A stretch of DNA of 54,297 nucleotides from Pseudomonadota bacterium (GTDB taxonomy: Bacteria; Myxococcota_A; Polyangia; Haliangiales; Haliangiaceae). The translations under genes were made by a program, and so were the position numbers. Location of the stretch: NCBI GenBank assembly GCA_022360315.1, contig JAKSDA010000550.1, positions 1 through 54,297 on the forward strand, written 5' to 3'. A model generated the notes under the pieces. That model was not told the origin of the DNA. It worked only from the letters and a program-made list of their open reading frames with translations, and did not search any database. Shown piece by piece: positions 25,034-33,273 of this stretch (position 1 is its first letter; each line of letters opens with the position of its first letter).

Positions 25034-25795
25034 ATGCTTGACATTGAAGTTCAGAGAGAGCCGGGCCACCGCAGAAACGATATCGTTCGCGTCGACACCG
25101 AGGCGGAGGCGGTTGCGTACTACATGAAGTTTTTTACCGAGCTTGCGCAACCAAACAGGCTATTTGATTCATTCCGGGATGCCGTACCCGAGAAGACCCC
25201 GGAGCGGGCCAAAATCGTCGGCTCACTCTGGTATCACCTGTCGGAGGCGATTGTCGACGTTTTATGCCTGGCGCTCGCCAAGCTCGAGAATCCCAGGATC
25301 CGCCACTTTGTGGTCCAGACGGCCTATGAAGAGCTCGGCGAATCCTCTGAGAGCAAGATTCATACGGATCTGCTCCGCGACAGCTTGCTGGTCGCCGATG
25401 TCGATGAAAACGATATTCTGGCCTGGAGCGGCTATCCAGATGTTCGAGACGCGATCACGTCGCTGCGAGACAACCTGGACGCCTGCACGTCTGATGCAGA
25501 AATCTGTGGTGTCTTGCTGGGCATGGAGCTGATCGCATACGAGAACATCGGCAATGTCGTGGACTATCTCAGCTACTCGGACGAGGTGGCCCGACTGGTC
25601 GCGGCCACCGAGTGGGTTCGCCTGCACAACACCCTGGAGGAAGCGCACATCGAGCGGTCGGTGAGCATTTTTGTCCGGTATGTCACCAGCTACACCGCGC
25701 GGCGCAAATTCGTCGGCAAGTTCATCCAGGTGATGCACTTCTGGGAGCGCTTCTGGGCGAGCATCGCCCGGGCGGCGACCCCGGCCAAGGCTTAG
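25034..25795 (+). CDS. Haem-oxygenase-like (HDO/TENA-fold) iron redox enzyme
   Basis: 253 residues; ATG 25034 has GGGAG about 6 bases upstream. The fold is an all-helical haem-oxygenase/TENA type. Candidate iron ligands appear in the expected order: E99/E100 and H110 in TAYEELGESSESKIHTDLL, E165/E170 in GMELIAYENIGNVVDY, and H198, E203 and H205 in LHNTLEEAHIE. Members include di-iron oxidases and desaturases acting on amino or fatty acid substrates (such as UndA and SznF); function here is not predictable. It is the first gene of the operon, 41 bases from the SDR gene. A role in oxidative cleavage or hydroxylation of an amino-acid-like intermediate is inferred from the neighbouring aminotransferase and dioxygenase. 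Confidence 0.75.
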   Translation: MLDIEVQREPGHRRNDIVRVDTEAEAVAYYMKFFTELAQPNRLFDSFRDAVPEKTPERAKIVGSLWYHLSEAIVDVLCLALAKLENPRIRHFVVQTAYEELGESSESKIHTDLLRDSLLVADVDENDILAWSGYPDVRDAITSLRDNLDACTSDAEICGVLLGMELIAYENIGNVVDYLSYSDEVARLVAATEWVRLHNTLEEAHIERSVSIFVRYVTSYTARRKFVGKFIQVMHFWERFWASIARAATPAKA

Positions 25796-25836
25796 TCGGG
25801 CCGCCGGTGCAGCCTGCGAGCAGGAGATCAAAGGGT

Positions 25837-26628
25837 ATGCAAGTCGAGCTCGATGGAAAAGTCGCCCTGGTATGCGGTGCGAGTCGTGGCCTTGGCAAGG
25901 CGTGTGCGGCCGAACTGGCCCGTCATCGTGCCAGGGTCGTCATCTGCGCTCGCGACGGGGTGGCGCTTCGCGCCACGGCCAGGGACATCGGGTCTGCCAG
26001 CGCGGCCACGGTCGTTCCCGTGGTATGCGACACCAGCCGCGCCGACGATCTGGCTCGCCTGGTCGAGACCACGGTCGCACAGCTGTCATCCCTCGACATT
26101 CTGGTCGCCAACGTCGGCCACCCCGAAACCGGCGGTTTTTTCGACCTGGCCGAGGACGCCTGGCAGACTGGTTTCGAGCAGATCTTGTTGGCCACGGTTC
26201 GCCTGTATCAACGGGTTCTTCCCATCATGAAGGCACGGGGCTGGGGACGTATCGTCAATATTGCTTCCTCGGCGATCCGTGAGCCAAACTCCACCTATCT
26301 ATTGTCCGGTGTATTTCGCTCTGGCAGCGCCTGGCTGAGCAAGGCGCTGGCCAACCAGTTCGGGCGCGACGACATTACCATCAACACGGTATGCCCGGGA
26401 TTGTTTCGCACCCAACTCGGCAAGGCCATCCTGGCCACCGCGGCTGCCCGGCAAGAGACGTCACTCGCCGACGCAGAGGCCGATCTGGCTGGTCTGACCG
26501 CTGTGGGTCGCATCGGCGAGCCCGAGCAGCTGGCCGGATTGGTCGCCTTCCTGTGCAGCGATGTGGCTGGCCACATCACTGGCCAAACGATAACCATTGA
26601 TGGGGGCAAAGCGCGTGGTCTGTTTTAG
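25837..26628 (+). CDS. SDR oxidoreductase lacking the YxxxK catalytic pair
   Basis: 263 residues; the ATG at 25837 is chosen, with an AGGAG and AAGGG upstream, and the frame extends wrongly to 25612. The Rossmann start is GASRGLGKACA, and the NAD-site NVG motif appears as ANVGHPET. The catalytic Ser is present in VNIASSAI. Where YxxxK is expected, the sequence is SGVFR, so Tyr and Lys are replaced by Ser and Arg; the following helix (SAWLSKALANQFG) aligns normally. This is a known SDR subgroup pattern (SNAxR type) whose chemistry may differ. The C-terminus with GHITGQTITIDGG is typical of FabG-like enzymes. It lies 15 bases before the dioxygenase gene. Confidence 0.88.
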   Translation: MQVELDGKVALVCGASRGLGKACAAELARHRARVVICARDGVALRATARDIGSASAATVVPVVCDTSRADDLARLVETTVAQLSSLDILVANVGHPETGGFFDLAEDAWQTGFEQILLATVRLYQRVLPIMKARGWGRIVNIASSAIREPNSTYLLSGVFRSGSAWLSKALANQFGRDDITINTVCPGLFRTQLGKAILATAAARQETSLADAEADLAGLTAVGRIGEPEQLAGLVAFLCSDVAGHITGQTITIDGGKARGLF

Positions 26629-26643
26629 CCAGGCAAGGTCGGA

Positions 26644-27585
26644 ATGATGAACGCACAAGTCGATGTAAATCGCGGAGATGCCGCCCGGACGGATCGCGAT
26701 CAGCCGAGATGTCGAATTCTTTCTGATGAGGCGAACGCCCGCTATCGGCGGGATGGATTCGCGGTGGTCAAGGGCTTCTTCGATGCCGAGGAGATCGCAC
26801 CCATCCGCGCCGGTTGCGGGCGAACCGCTCATCTCTCGAATGTTCAAACCCAGGTGCGCGACGGCGCCGGGCGCAGCTACGGCGTCGCGATTTGGACCCA
26901 AATCGACGACTCGCTCCTGGGCATGCTGCCGTGCATGGAGCGGATCGTGGTGGCAGTCGAGTCCTTGCTGGGCAGGTCTTGTTACCACTGGCATTCCAAA
27001 CTTCTCCGCAAGCAACCCGGCGATGGGGAGGTTGGCATCCACCAGGATTATGCCACGTGGTACGAGGACGGTTGCCTGTTTCCGCATCTTCTGACCTGTA
27101 GCATCATCATCGATGCAAGCCATCGCGAAAATGGCGGAGTCTACTTCATCCCCGGCTCCCATCGCATGGCTCGGATTCACCGCGTTTTGCTGGGCGATAC
27201 CATCGATCAGCACGGCCCCGATCCCGCGGCTGTGCAGGCTGCTGTGCAGCGTCTGGGCCTGGTCTATCCCACCCTTTCGGCAGGGGACGCGGTCTTCTTT
27301 CACTGCAATACTCTGCATGGCTCCGACCCCAACACATCCGATCAGGCGCGCACCGTGATTCACTGCAGCTACAACGCAGTGGATAATCAGCCGCTGTCCC
27401 GGCCGGGGCAGGAACATCACCGGTATCGACCCATGCGGCGGGTTGCCGATGACTTCATCGTGAAGCGGCGTTATTCCGCAGTACTCCGCGAGGCCAGTTT
27501 TCACCCTGCCGAGAGCGAAGACGACGTCGGTGCAGGTATCTTCTTTCGCAGCTGTGACAGAGACGTTGCATCACCAACTCGATGA
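26644..27585 (+). CDS. Phytanoyl-CoA dioxygenase (PhyH)-like Fe/2-oxoglutarate enzyme
   Basis: 313 residues. The Fe(II) triad is visible as H133-x-D135 (GIHQDYATW) and H225 (FFHCNTLHGSDPN), with a 2-oxoglutarate-binding Arg at R236 (ARTVIHC). Further family marks are RYRRDGFAVVKGFFDAEEI, VYFIPGSHRM and the beta-strand YPTLSAGDAVFFH. These enzymes hydroxylate or halogenate small molecules or acyl/aminoacyl carriers. The stop overlaps the aminotransferase start by 4 bases (ATGA), so the pair is translationally coupled; a hydroxylated amino or keto substrate is inferred. Confidence 0.92.
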   Translation: MMNAQVDVNRGDAARTDRDQPRCRILSDEANARYRRDGFAVVKGFFDAEEIAPIRAGCGRTAHLSNVQTQVRDGAGRSYGVAIWTQIDDSLLGMLPCMERIVVAVESLLGRSCYHWHSKLLRKQPGDGEVGIHQDYATWYEDGCLFPHLLTCSIIIDASHRENGGVYFIPGSHRMARIHRVLLGDTIDQHGPDPAAVQAAVQRLGLVYPTLSAGDAVFFHCNTLHGSDPNTSDQARTVIHCSYNAVDNQPLSRPGQEHHRYRPMRRVADDFIVKRRYSAVLREASFHPAESEDDVGAGIFFRSCDRDVASPTR

Positions 27586-28901
27586 GTCTCCTCGTTGAAC
27601 GATACTGGGCGATGTTCGCTCATGACCGAGAGCTCGCCGAAGCTGCCCGGAAATACATGCCTGATGGCGTGTCGACCGATAGCCGGATCTTGATACCATT
27701 TCCGATCTATGTCGATCAGGCGAGCGGATCGCGAAAAGTGACAATGGCCGGGCACGAGCTTATCGACTATTGGGCAGGCCACGGGGCTCTCCTGCTGGGC
27801 CACGGCGCGCCGGCCGTGACTCGCGCGGTGGCCCGGCAACTGGCCCGCGGTACTCATTTTGCCGCGTGTCACAACCTCGCAGTCGACTGGGCTCATGCAG
27901 TGACCCGGCTGGTCCCCGGGGCAGACCAGGTGCGGTTCACGGCCAGCGGTACCGAAGCGGTATTGCTGGCCATCGAGCTGGCCTGTGCCCATACCGGCAA
28001 GACCGGAGTGCTGCGGTTCAGCGGCCACTATCACGGCTGGCACGGCTCGATCCATTGCGACGATGAGACGAGCCAGGACAGGGTGGTGGTTTGCCGGTCT
28101 CACGACATCGCTGCTGCTGCCGACTGCCTGCGTGCCGACAGCGATATCGCGTGCATTATCGTCGAGCCGACCGGACCATGTTCGGGGGTGGTTCCGTATG
28201 ATGGCGCATTTATCCGCGAGTTGCGCGCACTGAGCGCTGCACATGGCGTTTTGCTCATCTTCGATGAGGTCGTGACCGGGTTTCGGGTGGCGCCGGGCGG
28301 TGCCCAGGAACTCTTTGGTGTCGTCCCCGACCTGACCACCCTGGCCAAGGTGTTATGCGGCGGATTGCCCGGAGGCGCCGTGGCTGGCCGACGCGAATTT
28401 CTCGCCCCGCTGCGCAAGCAGAATACCAGCGTCACCAGTCATCGGCCGCCCATCGCGCATATGGGGACCTTCAGCGGCAATCCGCTATCGGCGGCAGCGG
28501 GTGTTGCGATGCTGCGCGAGGTGGCGACCAAAGGGCTGCACGAGCGACTCGACAGCTTTGCCGGGAAACTGCGCAAGAGGCTGAATCAGGTTATCGATCA
28601 GCACCGGCTCGACTGGGTCGTTTACGGTACGTCATCGTGCATCAAGTTTCTGATCGGGCATGGTCAGCGGGGCCTGAACACCGGCGATTTCGATCCTCGG
28701 GCCTGCGCGCCTGCCGTTCTGCTCGGGCGAGGCGATGCCGAGTTGATTCGCGGATTGCGATTGGCCATGCTGGTCCATGGCGTGGATATTGCGCCGAGTA
28801 GCTTTGTCACCTCGGCCCATACCGAAAAGGATATAGACGAGACCGCTGCCGCACTCGACGCATCGATCGAGCTTCTGCGGCGGGATGGATTGATCCGGTA
28901 A
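27582..28901 (+). CDS. Class III PLP aminotransferase / glutamate-1-semialdehyde aminomutase-like
   Basis: 439 residues. Fold-type I markers: FTASGTEAVLLAIELA, RFSGHYHGWHGS, IIVEPTGPCSGVVP, D228 in LIFDEVVTGFR and PLP Lys K256 in TLAKVLCGGLPGG. The sequence is closest in pattern to HemL-type aminomutases, but being inside a pathway operon it is more likely a secondary-metabolism aminotransferase or aminomutase. The start overlaps the dioxygenase stop. The methyltransferase starts 9 bases after its stop. Confidence 0.93.
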   Translation: MSLLVERYWAMFAHDRELAEAARKYMPDGVSTDSRILIPFPIYVDQASGSRKVTMAGHELIDYWAGHGALLLGHGAPAVTRAVARQLARGTHFAACHNLAVDWAHAVTRLVPGADQVRFTASGTEAVLLAIELACAHTGKTGVLRFSGHYHGWHGSIHCDDETSQDRVVVCRSHDIAAAADCLRADSDIACIIVEPTGPCSGVVPYDGAFIRELRALSAAHGVLLIFDEVVTGFRVAPGGAQELFGVVPDLTTLAKVLCGGLPGGAVAGRREFLAPLRKQNTSVTSHRPPIAHMGTFSGNPLSAAAGVAMLREVATKGLHERLDSFAGKLRKRLNQVIDQHRLDWVVYGTSSCIKFLIGHGQRGLNTGDFDPRACAPAVLLGRGDAELIRGLRLAMLVHGVDIAPSSFVTSAHTEKDIDETAAALDASIELLRRDGLIR

Positions 28902-28910
28902 ACCGAGGCT

Positions 28911-29762
28911 ATGAAACCGCGTTTACTGCGACAAGACGCTACCTCGTTCGCGCTGATGAAAGGAACCGTTTTGGATGAATCTCCGTTTCCACCTGTCCCG
29001 GATCGGCCCGATCTATACGATTGGCTATATCGAGATACCGACAAAGACATCGACATGTATCGGCGTTTGACTGCCGGACACGAGTGCATTCTGGAATGCG
29101 CCGTGGGCACCGGCCGGCTGGCCATCCCGCTGGCACAACAGGGTATCGAAGTCCACGGCATCGACAATTCTGCCGCGATGTTAAACGAGTTCAAGGCCAA
29201 GCTGGAAGGGTTTCCACCCGAGCTGGCCCGGCGTATTCATCTGGAACAGGCCGATATGCGGCAATTCGACCTGGGTCGCCAGTATTCGTTCGTGTTTATA
29301 CCTTTTGGCAGCTTCGTCTATTTATTGACCCTGGCCGATCAAAAAGCCTGTCTGACCGCGCTCAGGCACCATCTCGCACCGGGCGGCACCATGGTGATCG
29401 ATATTCCGACCTGGGCAGAAGCCAGAGATGAGCGCTGGCTCGACAACGATTCGAGGGTGATGAAAGTGCAGCAGTCCATCGACGCCGACAGCGGCACAAC
29501 CACTGAAATGTGGAGCACCTTTCGCTTTGACGCGACCACGCAATTGATGGAGCAGGATCGTCACTTTCGGATCTACGACCGCGAGGGCATGCTGCAGAGC
29601 GAGCGGGTGGTGGTATGGCGCAGTCGGTTTTTCTTGCCGGGAGAGTTCTATCTGCAGGCCGATGCGTGCGACTTGGAAATCACTCAGGTGTACGGCGACT
29701 TTCAATTCGGCCCGTTTCGCCATGACAGCGAGGTCGCCGTCATGGTCATGCGAGCCAGCTGA
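28911..29762 (+). CDS. SAM-dependent methyltransferase (class I)
   Basis: 283 residues. The SAM-binding motif I is ILECAVGTGRLAIPLA, followed by the acidic residue in VHGIDNSAAML and motif II/III-like FVFIPFGSFVYLLT and HHLAPGGTMVIDIP. The C-terminal half has beta-strands (VVVWRSRFFLPGEFYLQADA) of the small-molecule methyltransferase type. It lacks tRNA/rRNA-binding additions. Function is likely O-, N- or C-methylation of the pathway intermediate; the substrate is not predictable. It is separated by 52 bases from the esterase gene. Confidence 0.9.
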   Translation: MKPRLLRQDATSFALMKGTVLDESPFPPVPDRPDLYDWLYRDTDKDIDMYRRLTAGHECILECAVGTGRLAIPLAQQGIEVHGIDNSAAMLNEFKAKLEGFPPELARRIHLEQADMRQFDLGRQYSFVFIPFGSFVYLLTLADQKACLTALRHHLAPGGTMVIDIPTWAEARDERWLDNDSRVMKVQQSIDADSGTTTEMWSTFRFDATTQLMEQDRHFRIYDREGMLQSERVVVWRSRFFLPGEFYLQADACDLEITQVYGDFQFGPFRHDSEVAVMVMRAS

Positions 29763-29814
29763 TGGCGACTTCTTGCATTGTTGAAACGGCTTCCAGAAAG
29801 AGAGGATCGGTGCG

Positions 29815-30804
29815 ATGCCCGCCATGTTCGATATGCCGATGGAGCGGCTCCTGGACTATCAGGGCAGCAATCCGCGACCGGCTGACTTCGCTGAGTTCTG
29901 GGCTGCCGGGCTGGCCGAACTCGATGCGCTCGACCCCACTGTGGACCGAAAGCCGGCCACATTTCGGGTTCCTTTTGCGTCGTGCGAGGACCTTTACTTC
30001 ACCGGAGTCGGAGGTGCGCGGGTGCACGCCAAGCTGCTCCGGCCGACCGCACAGCGACGTCCCGGGCCAGCCGTCTTGATGTTCCACGCCTATGCGCAAA
30101 GTGCCGGCGATTGGACCGAAAAGCTCGCCTACGCGAGCATGGGATTCACGGTTGCTGCACTCGATTGTCGTGGCCAGGGCGGAACTTCGCAAGATGTCGG
30201 CGGGGTCGCGGGCAACACCTTGCGCGGCCATATCGTGCGCGGCCTGGGCGGCGATCCTCGCCGACTACTCTACCGACAGATCTATCTCGATACGGCCCTT
30301 CTGGCCCGTATCGTGATGCAACTCGACAGCGTCGATGACCGGCGGGTTGCCACTCTCGGCCGCAGCCAGGGCGGCGCACTGGCGCTGGCCTGTGCGGCGC
30401 TGGAGCCCCGTGTCGCGCGCATCGCGTCCATCATGCCCTTTTTGAGTGACTACCGCAGGGTATGGGATATCGACTTGGCCCGGGACGGCTATGCCCAGCT
30501 CCATGAGTACTTTCGCCTCTACGACCCCTTGCACGAGCGCGAAGAGGAGTTGTTTACCCAGCTCGGCTACATCGATGTACAGCATTTGTGCAGCCGAATT
30601 CGCGGCCGCGTGCAGATGACGATCGGGCTGATGGACACCATCTGCCCGCCGTCGACTCAGTTCGCCGCCTACAACAAGATCACGGCCGAAAAGGCGCTGC
30701 TTCTATATCCCGACTTCGCCCACGAGACACCGCCGGGCCATTCCGACCGCGTATTTCAGTTCTTGGCCGAGCTGTCGCGACCGGGCGAATGGACCGCTGA
30801 CTGA
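29815..30804 (+). CDS. Acetyl xylan esterase/cephalosporin deacetylase-like alpha/beta hydrolase
   Basis: 329 residues (ATG 29815; ATG 29824 also possible). GAGAGGA lies upstream. The N-terminal RPADFAEFWAAGLAEL is the characteristic AXE1 helix, followed by RVHAKLLRP and MFHAYAQSAGDW. The nucleophile is S184 in GRSQGG, the acid D274 in GLMDTICPPST and the base H303 in PDFAHE. Members remove acetyl or other short acyl groups from sugars, antibiotics and amino sugars, so protecting-group removal or maturation of the pathway product is inferred. Confidence 0.92.
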   Translation: MPAMFDMPMERLLDYQGSNPRPADFAEFWAAGLAELDALDPTVDRKPATFRVPFASCEDLYFTGVGGARVHAKLLRPTAQRRPGPAVLMFHAYAQSAGDWTEKLAYASMGFTVAALDCRGQGGTSQDVGGVAGNTLRGHIVRGLGGDPRRLLYRQIYLDTALLARIVMQLDSVDDRRVATLGRSQGGALALACAALEPRVARIASIMPFLSDYRRVWDIDLARDGYAQLHEYFRLYDPLHEREEELFTQLGYIDVQHLCSRIRGRVQMTIGLMDTICPPSTQFAAYNKITAEKALLLYPDFAHETPPGHSDRVFQFLAELSRPGEWTAD

Positions 30805-30828
30805 CCGGCCACGGAAGGAAGTATTGTC

Positions 30829-32172
30829 TTGCACCACAAGCTCGACTATCGCATTACCCATCGCTATTCGGGGCTGGACATCTCGGCAAGCGAGATCAAA
30901 CGGCTCTTCGATATTGCCAGCTGGAATGGTGTCGTCCCGAGGTTTGCCCGTCCGGGCAGAGTGGCATGGCATGCGCTCGAAGAAGAGGTCTCGCTCCTGG
31001 CCGATCCCCGGTTGCGCTTCGTGGCTGCCAAGCTCAAGGGAGTGGGTCTGTGGAACCCAAAGCTGCCCGGACGCTACTCGGGCAAACTGCACGATGTCTA
31101 CAGCAACGAGCCCGTTCCGCCGCTGAGCACGGTGTGGGAAGATCTCTTGACCTACCCGCATATGGGAATTACCGATGGTGGGGAATATACCTTCGCATAT
31201 AGTGCGCCATGCCCCATTGGGGGCATTCTGCACAACCGCGCCCACCTGGAGTATTGCGCGGCCGAGCGCCTTATCGAGAACGGGGTGCCGACCATCGCCC
31301 CATTGGCGGTCATCGAGTACGGTCAATCACTGCAGTTTGAAGGCAGGCCGATGGGGGCTGTGATCACGCTCTCGCCCGAGCTTTCCTGGTATCGGGTCTC
31401 GGAGATCCTCTACGGTGCGGCGCTGAATCGGGGGAGCAATCCCGAAGTCGATGACTATTACGACGCCATGCGAGTCTCGCTCGGCATCGACGGTGACCCC
31501 GACGACGAGCGCACCCGGTTGCGAGTGATAGGCGCCTTGGCCCGGCAAGAAGGCAAGCTGGTACACGATTTCTCGATGGCGGGTTTGTACCGCTACTCGG
31601 CCGATTGGTCGAATTTTCACTACAGTGTCGAACGCGGTGAGGTATTTCTCATCGACCTCGACTCGGTTCAGGACATGGACAGCATAACAGAGCCACTCCG
31701 TGCGATGCAGGCGTGGCGAGACCTCAGTACTGCGATATACCGCATGGTTGCCAAGATCGGTTATCCGACCGCGCTGGACAAATACACGCTGAACAATCTA
31801 CTCGACCATGATCCGGTGATCGAACTGCTGAGTGGCTATTTCCCCGAAATTCCGGTTGACGAGTTCAGGCCGATTTCTCGCCGTCTATGGAATTATTTCA
31901 TCCCGCACCTGTTTTTGCTTCGAAAACACAGAGAGGCGATTCGCCGCGATTGGTGCCGTGAGCGCCGCAAGAGCTACAAGATGGACCATGACATATTCTA
32001 CATCATGACTCTTACCAGCCTGCAGCCGTTGTTTGCGACATCGGATATTGGCAAGCGGTATCCCAGTGAGCTCGATGCTGGGGATATGTGGGCCAAGGCG
32101 GAGCGTTACCTGGGCGATCGCTTCGAGTACTTTGCCTACCTGATGGGCGAGACCAACCCGAAAGTTGGTTGA
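30829..32172 (+). CDS. Kinase-fold protein with distant SelO-like pattern
   Basis: 447 residues, starting with TTG at 30829 after GGAAGGA. No named family was recognised with certainty. Residues 110-170 read DGGEYTFAYSAPCPIGG, then HLEYCAAERLIENGVPT and APLAVIEYG, like the N-lobe of SelO (YdiU) proteins (REYL..SEAM..LGIPTTR). Near 250-285 come LARQEGKLVHDFSMAGLYRY, DWSNFHYSVERGEV and LIDLDSV, resembling the HxD...N...DxD arrangement of protein-kinase-like folds. SelO is an AMP-transferring pseudokinase. So a nucleotidyl- or phosphotransferase that activates the pathway substrate is the best guess, but it is an inference. The stop TGA shares the bases TTGA with the next gene's start. Confidence 0.5.
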   Translation: MHHKLDYRITHRYSGLDISASEIKRLFDIASWNGVVPRFARPGRVAWHALEEEVSLLADPRLRFVAAKLKGVGLWNPKLPGRYSGKLHDVYSNEPVPPLSTVWEDLLTYPHMGITDGGEYTFAYSAPCPIGGILHNRAHLEYCAAERLIENGVPTIAPLAVIEYGQSLQFEGRPMGAVITLSPELSWYRVSEILYGAALNRGSNPEVDDYYDAMRVSLGIDGDPDDERTRLRVIGALARQEGKLVHDFSMAGLYRYSADWSNFHYSVERGEVFLIDLDSVQDMDSITEPLRAMQAWRDLSTAIYRMVAKIGYPTALDKYTLNNLLDHDPVIELLSGYFPEIPVDEFRPISRRLWNYFIPHLFLLRKHREAIRRDWCRERRKSYKMDHDIFYIMTLTSLQPLFATSDIGKRYPSELDAGDMWAKAERYLGDRFEYFAYLMGETNPKVG

Positions 32173-33197
32173 TCGCGTTGCGTGCCGTGGTAGCAGTACT
32201 GGATATGCTCCCGGGCAAGCACTTTGCCTCGGCAGACGTCGAGCAAAAGCTGCTGGGCGATTGTGCCGATGTTTCTCTGTACCGGGCCCACACAGCTGCG
32301 GAGATCGCGGGCGACATCGCCGGCGCCGAGGTGCTCATCGTGTGGAGCCGTTTCGCCCTGGACCGGTCGATCATCGACAAGCTCGAGGGTTGTCGGGGGA
32401 TTGTCTGTGCCTCGGTCGGTTATGAACACGTAGACATCGCCGGCGCGGCGGCGCGGGGGATTACTGTGTGCCATGTTCCAGCATACGCCACCGAAGAGGT
32501 CGCCGATCACACTCTGGCACTGATGTTGGCGTTAGTGAGAAAAGTGGCTTTGTTCGACACCAGGGTGCGTCGGGGCGAGTGGGATTGGAAGGTGGCGAGA
32601 CCGATTCCCCGCCTGCGTGGCTTGAGGGCCGGCATCGTCGGATTGGGCCGCATTGGCACGGCCGTGGCGCGGCGTCTGCACGCCTTTGGCATGAATATCG
32701 GATTCTACGACCCCTACCTTGCCGACGGCGTGGAGAAAGGGCATGGCATCGAGCGCTACGAGAGCCTGGACGAACTTCTGCGCCAGTCGGGTGTGGTTTC
32801 TCTGCACGCGCCTTTGACCGCCGAGACCGAATCGATGCTCGGCCGGGCACAGCTTGCACTGCTCGATTCCGGAGCGATCTTGGTCAATACGGCGCGGGGT
32901 GCTCTCATCGATCAGCAGGCGCTGATCGAAGCAATACAAGAGGAGCGGCTCGCCGGCGTCGGTGTCGACGTGCTGGATGGCGAGCCGGTCGTGCCCCCTG
33001 CCCTGTTGGCGTCGGAACGGGTGATCGTGACCCCTCATGCGGCCTGGTATTCAGCGGCCGCATTTGCCGAAAACCGTTATCAATCGGCAATGCGTGCACG
33101 CGATATCGTGCTGGGAAACAGGCCAAGAGGAGTGATTTCTTTTCGCCCCACGCCTTTTCCGCAGCGGGCGGAAGAACCCGCGATCACGACCACGTAG
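32169..33197 (+). CDS. D-2-hydroxyacid dehydrogenase (CtBP-like)
   Basis: About 342 residues. The TTG at 32169 overlaps the previous stop (TTGA); TTG 32178 and GTG 32187 are alternatives, and the longer frame to 32088 overlaps the kinase-fold gene. NAD-binding motif GLGRIGTAVA in the middle, catalytic Arg in NTARGALID, Glu in VLDGEPVVPP and His in VIVTPHAAWYS, the usual D-isomer triad. Pattern VGYEHVDIAGAAARGI and PAYATEEVADHTLALML is closest to CtBP/formate dehydrogenase-like members. It would interconvert a 2-oxo acid and a D-2-hydroxy acid, which could supply or drain the keto substrate of the aminotransferase. Confidence 0.9.
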   Translation: MIALRAVVAVLDMLPGKHFASADVEQKLLGDCADVSLYRAHTAAEIAGDIAGAEVLIVWSRFALDRSIIDKLEGCRGIVCASVGYEHVDIAGAAARGITVCHVPAYATEEVADHTLALMLALVRKVALFDTRVRRGEWDWKVARPIPRLRGLRAGIVGLGRIGTAVARRLHAFGMNIGFYDPYLADGVEKGHGIERYESLDELLRQSGVVSLHAPLTAETESMLGRAQLALLDSGAILVNTARGALIDQQALIEAIQEERLAGVGVDVLDGEPVVPPALLASERVIVTPHAAWYSAAAFAENRYQSAMRARDIVLGNRPRGVISFRPTPFPQRAEEPAITTT

Positions 33198-33273
33198 GCG
33201 GGAGTTCGCGGCCTTTGCCAGATAGAACCGGGCATCGTTCAGGTGTCTGAAACATGGAAAGATAGGATGGGAT

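Noticed and set aside
25612..25836. Upstream extension of the SDR frame
   Set aside because: Overlaps the haem-oxygenase-like gene and lacks homology; the Rossmann motif starts right after ATG 25837.
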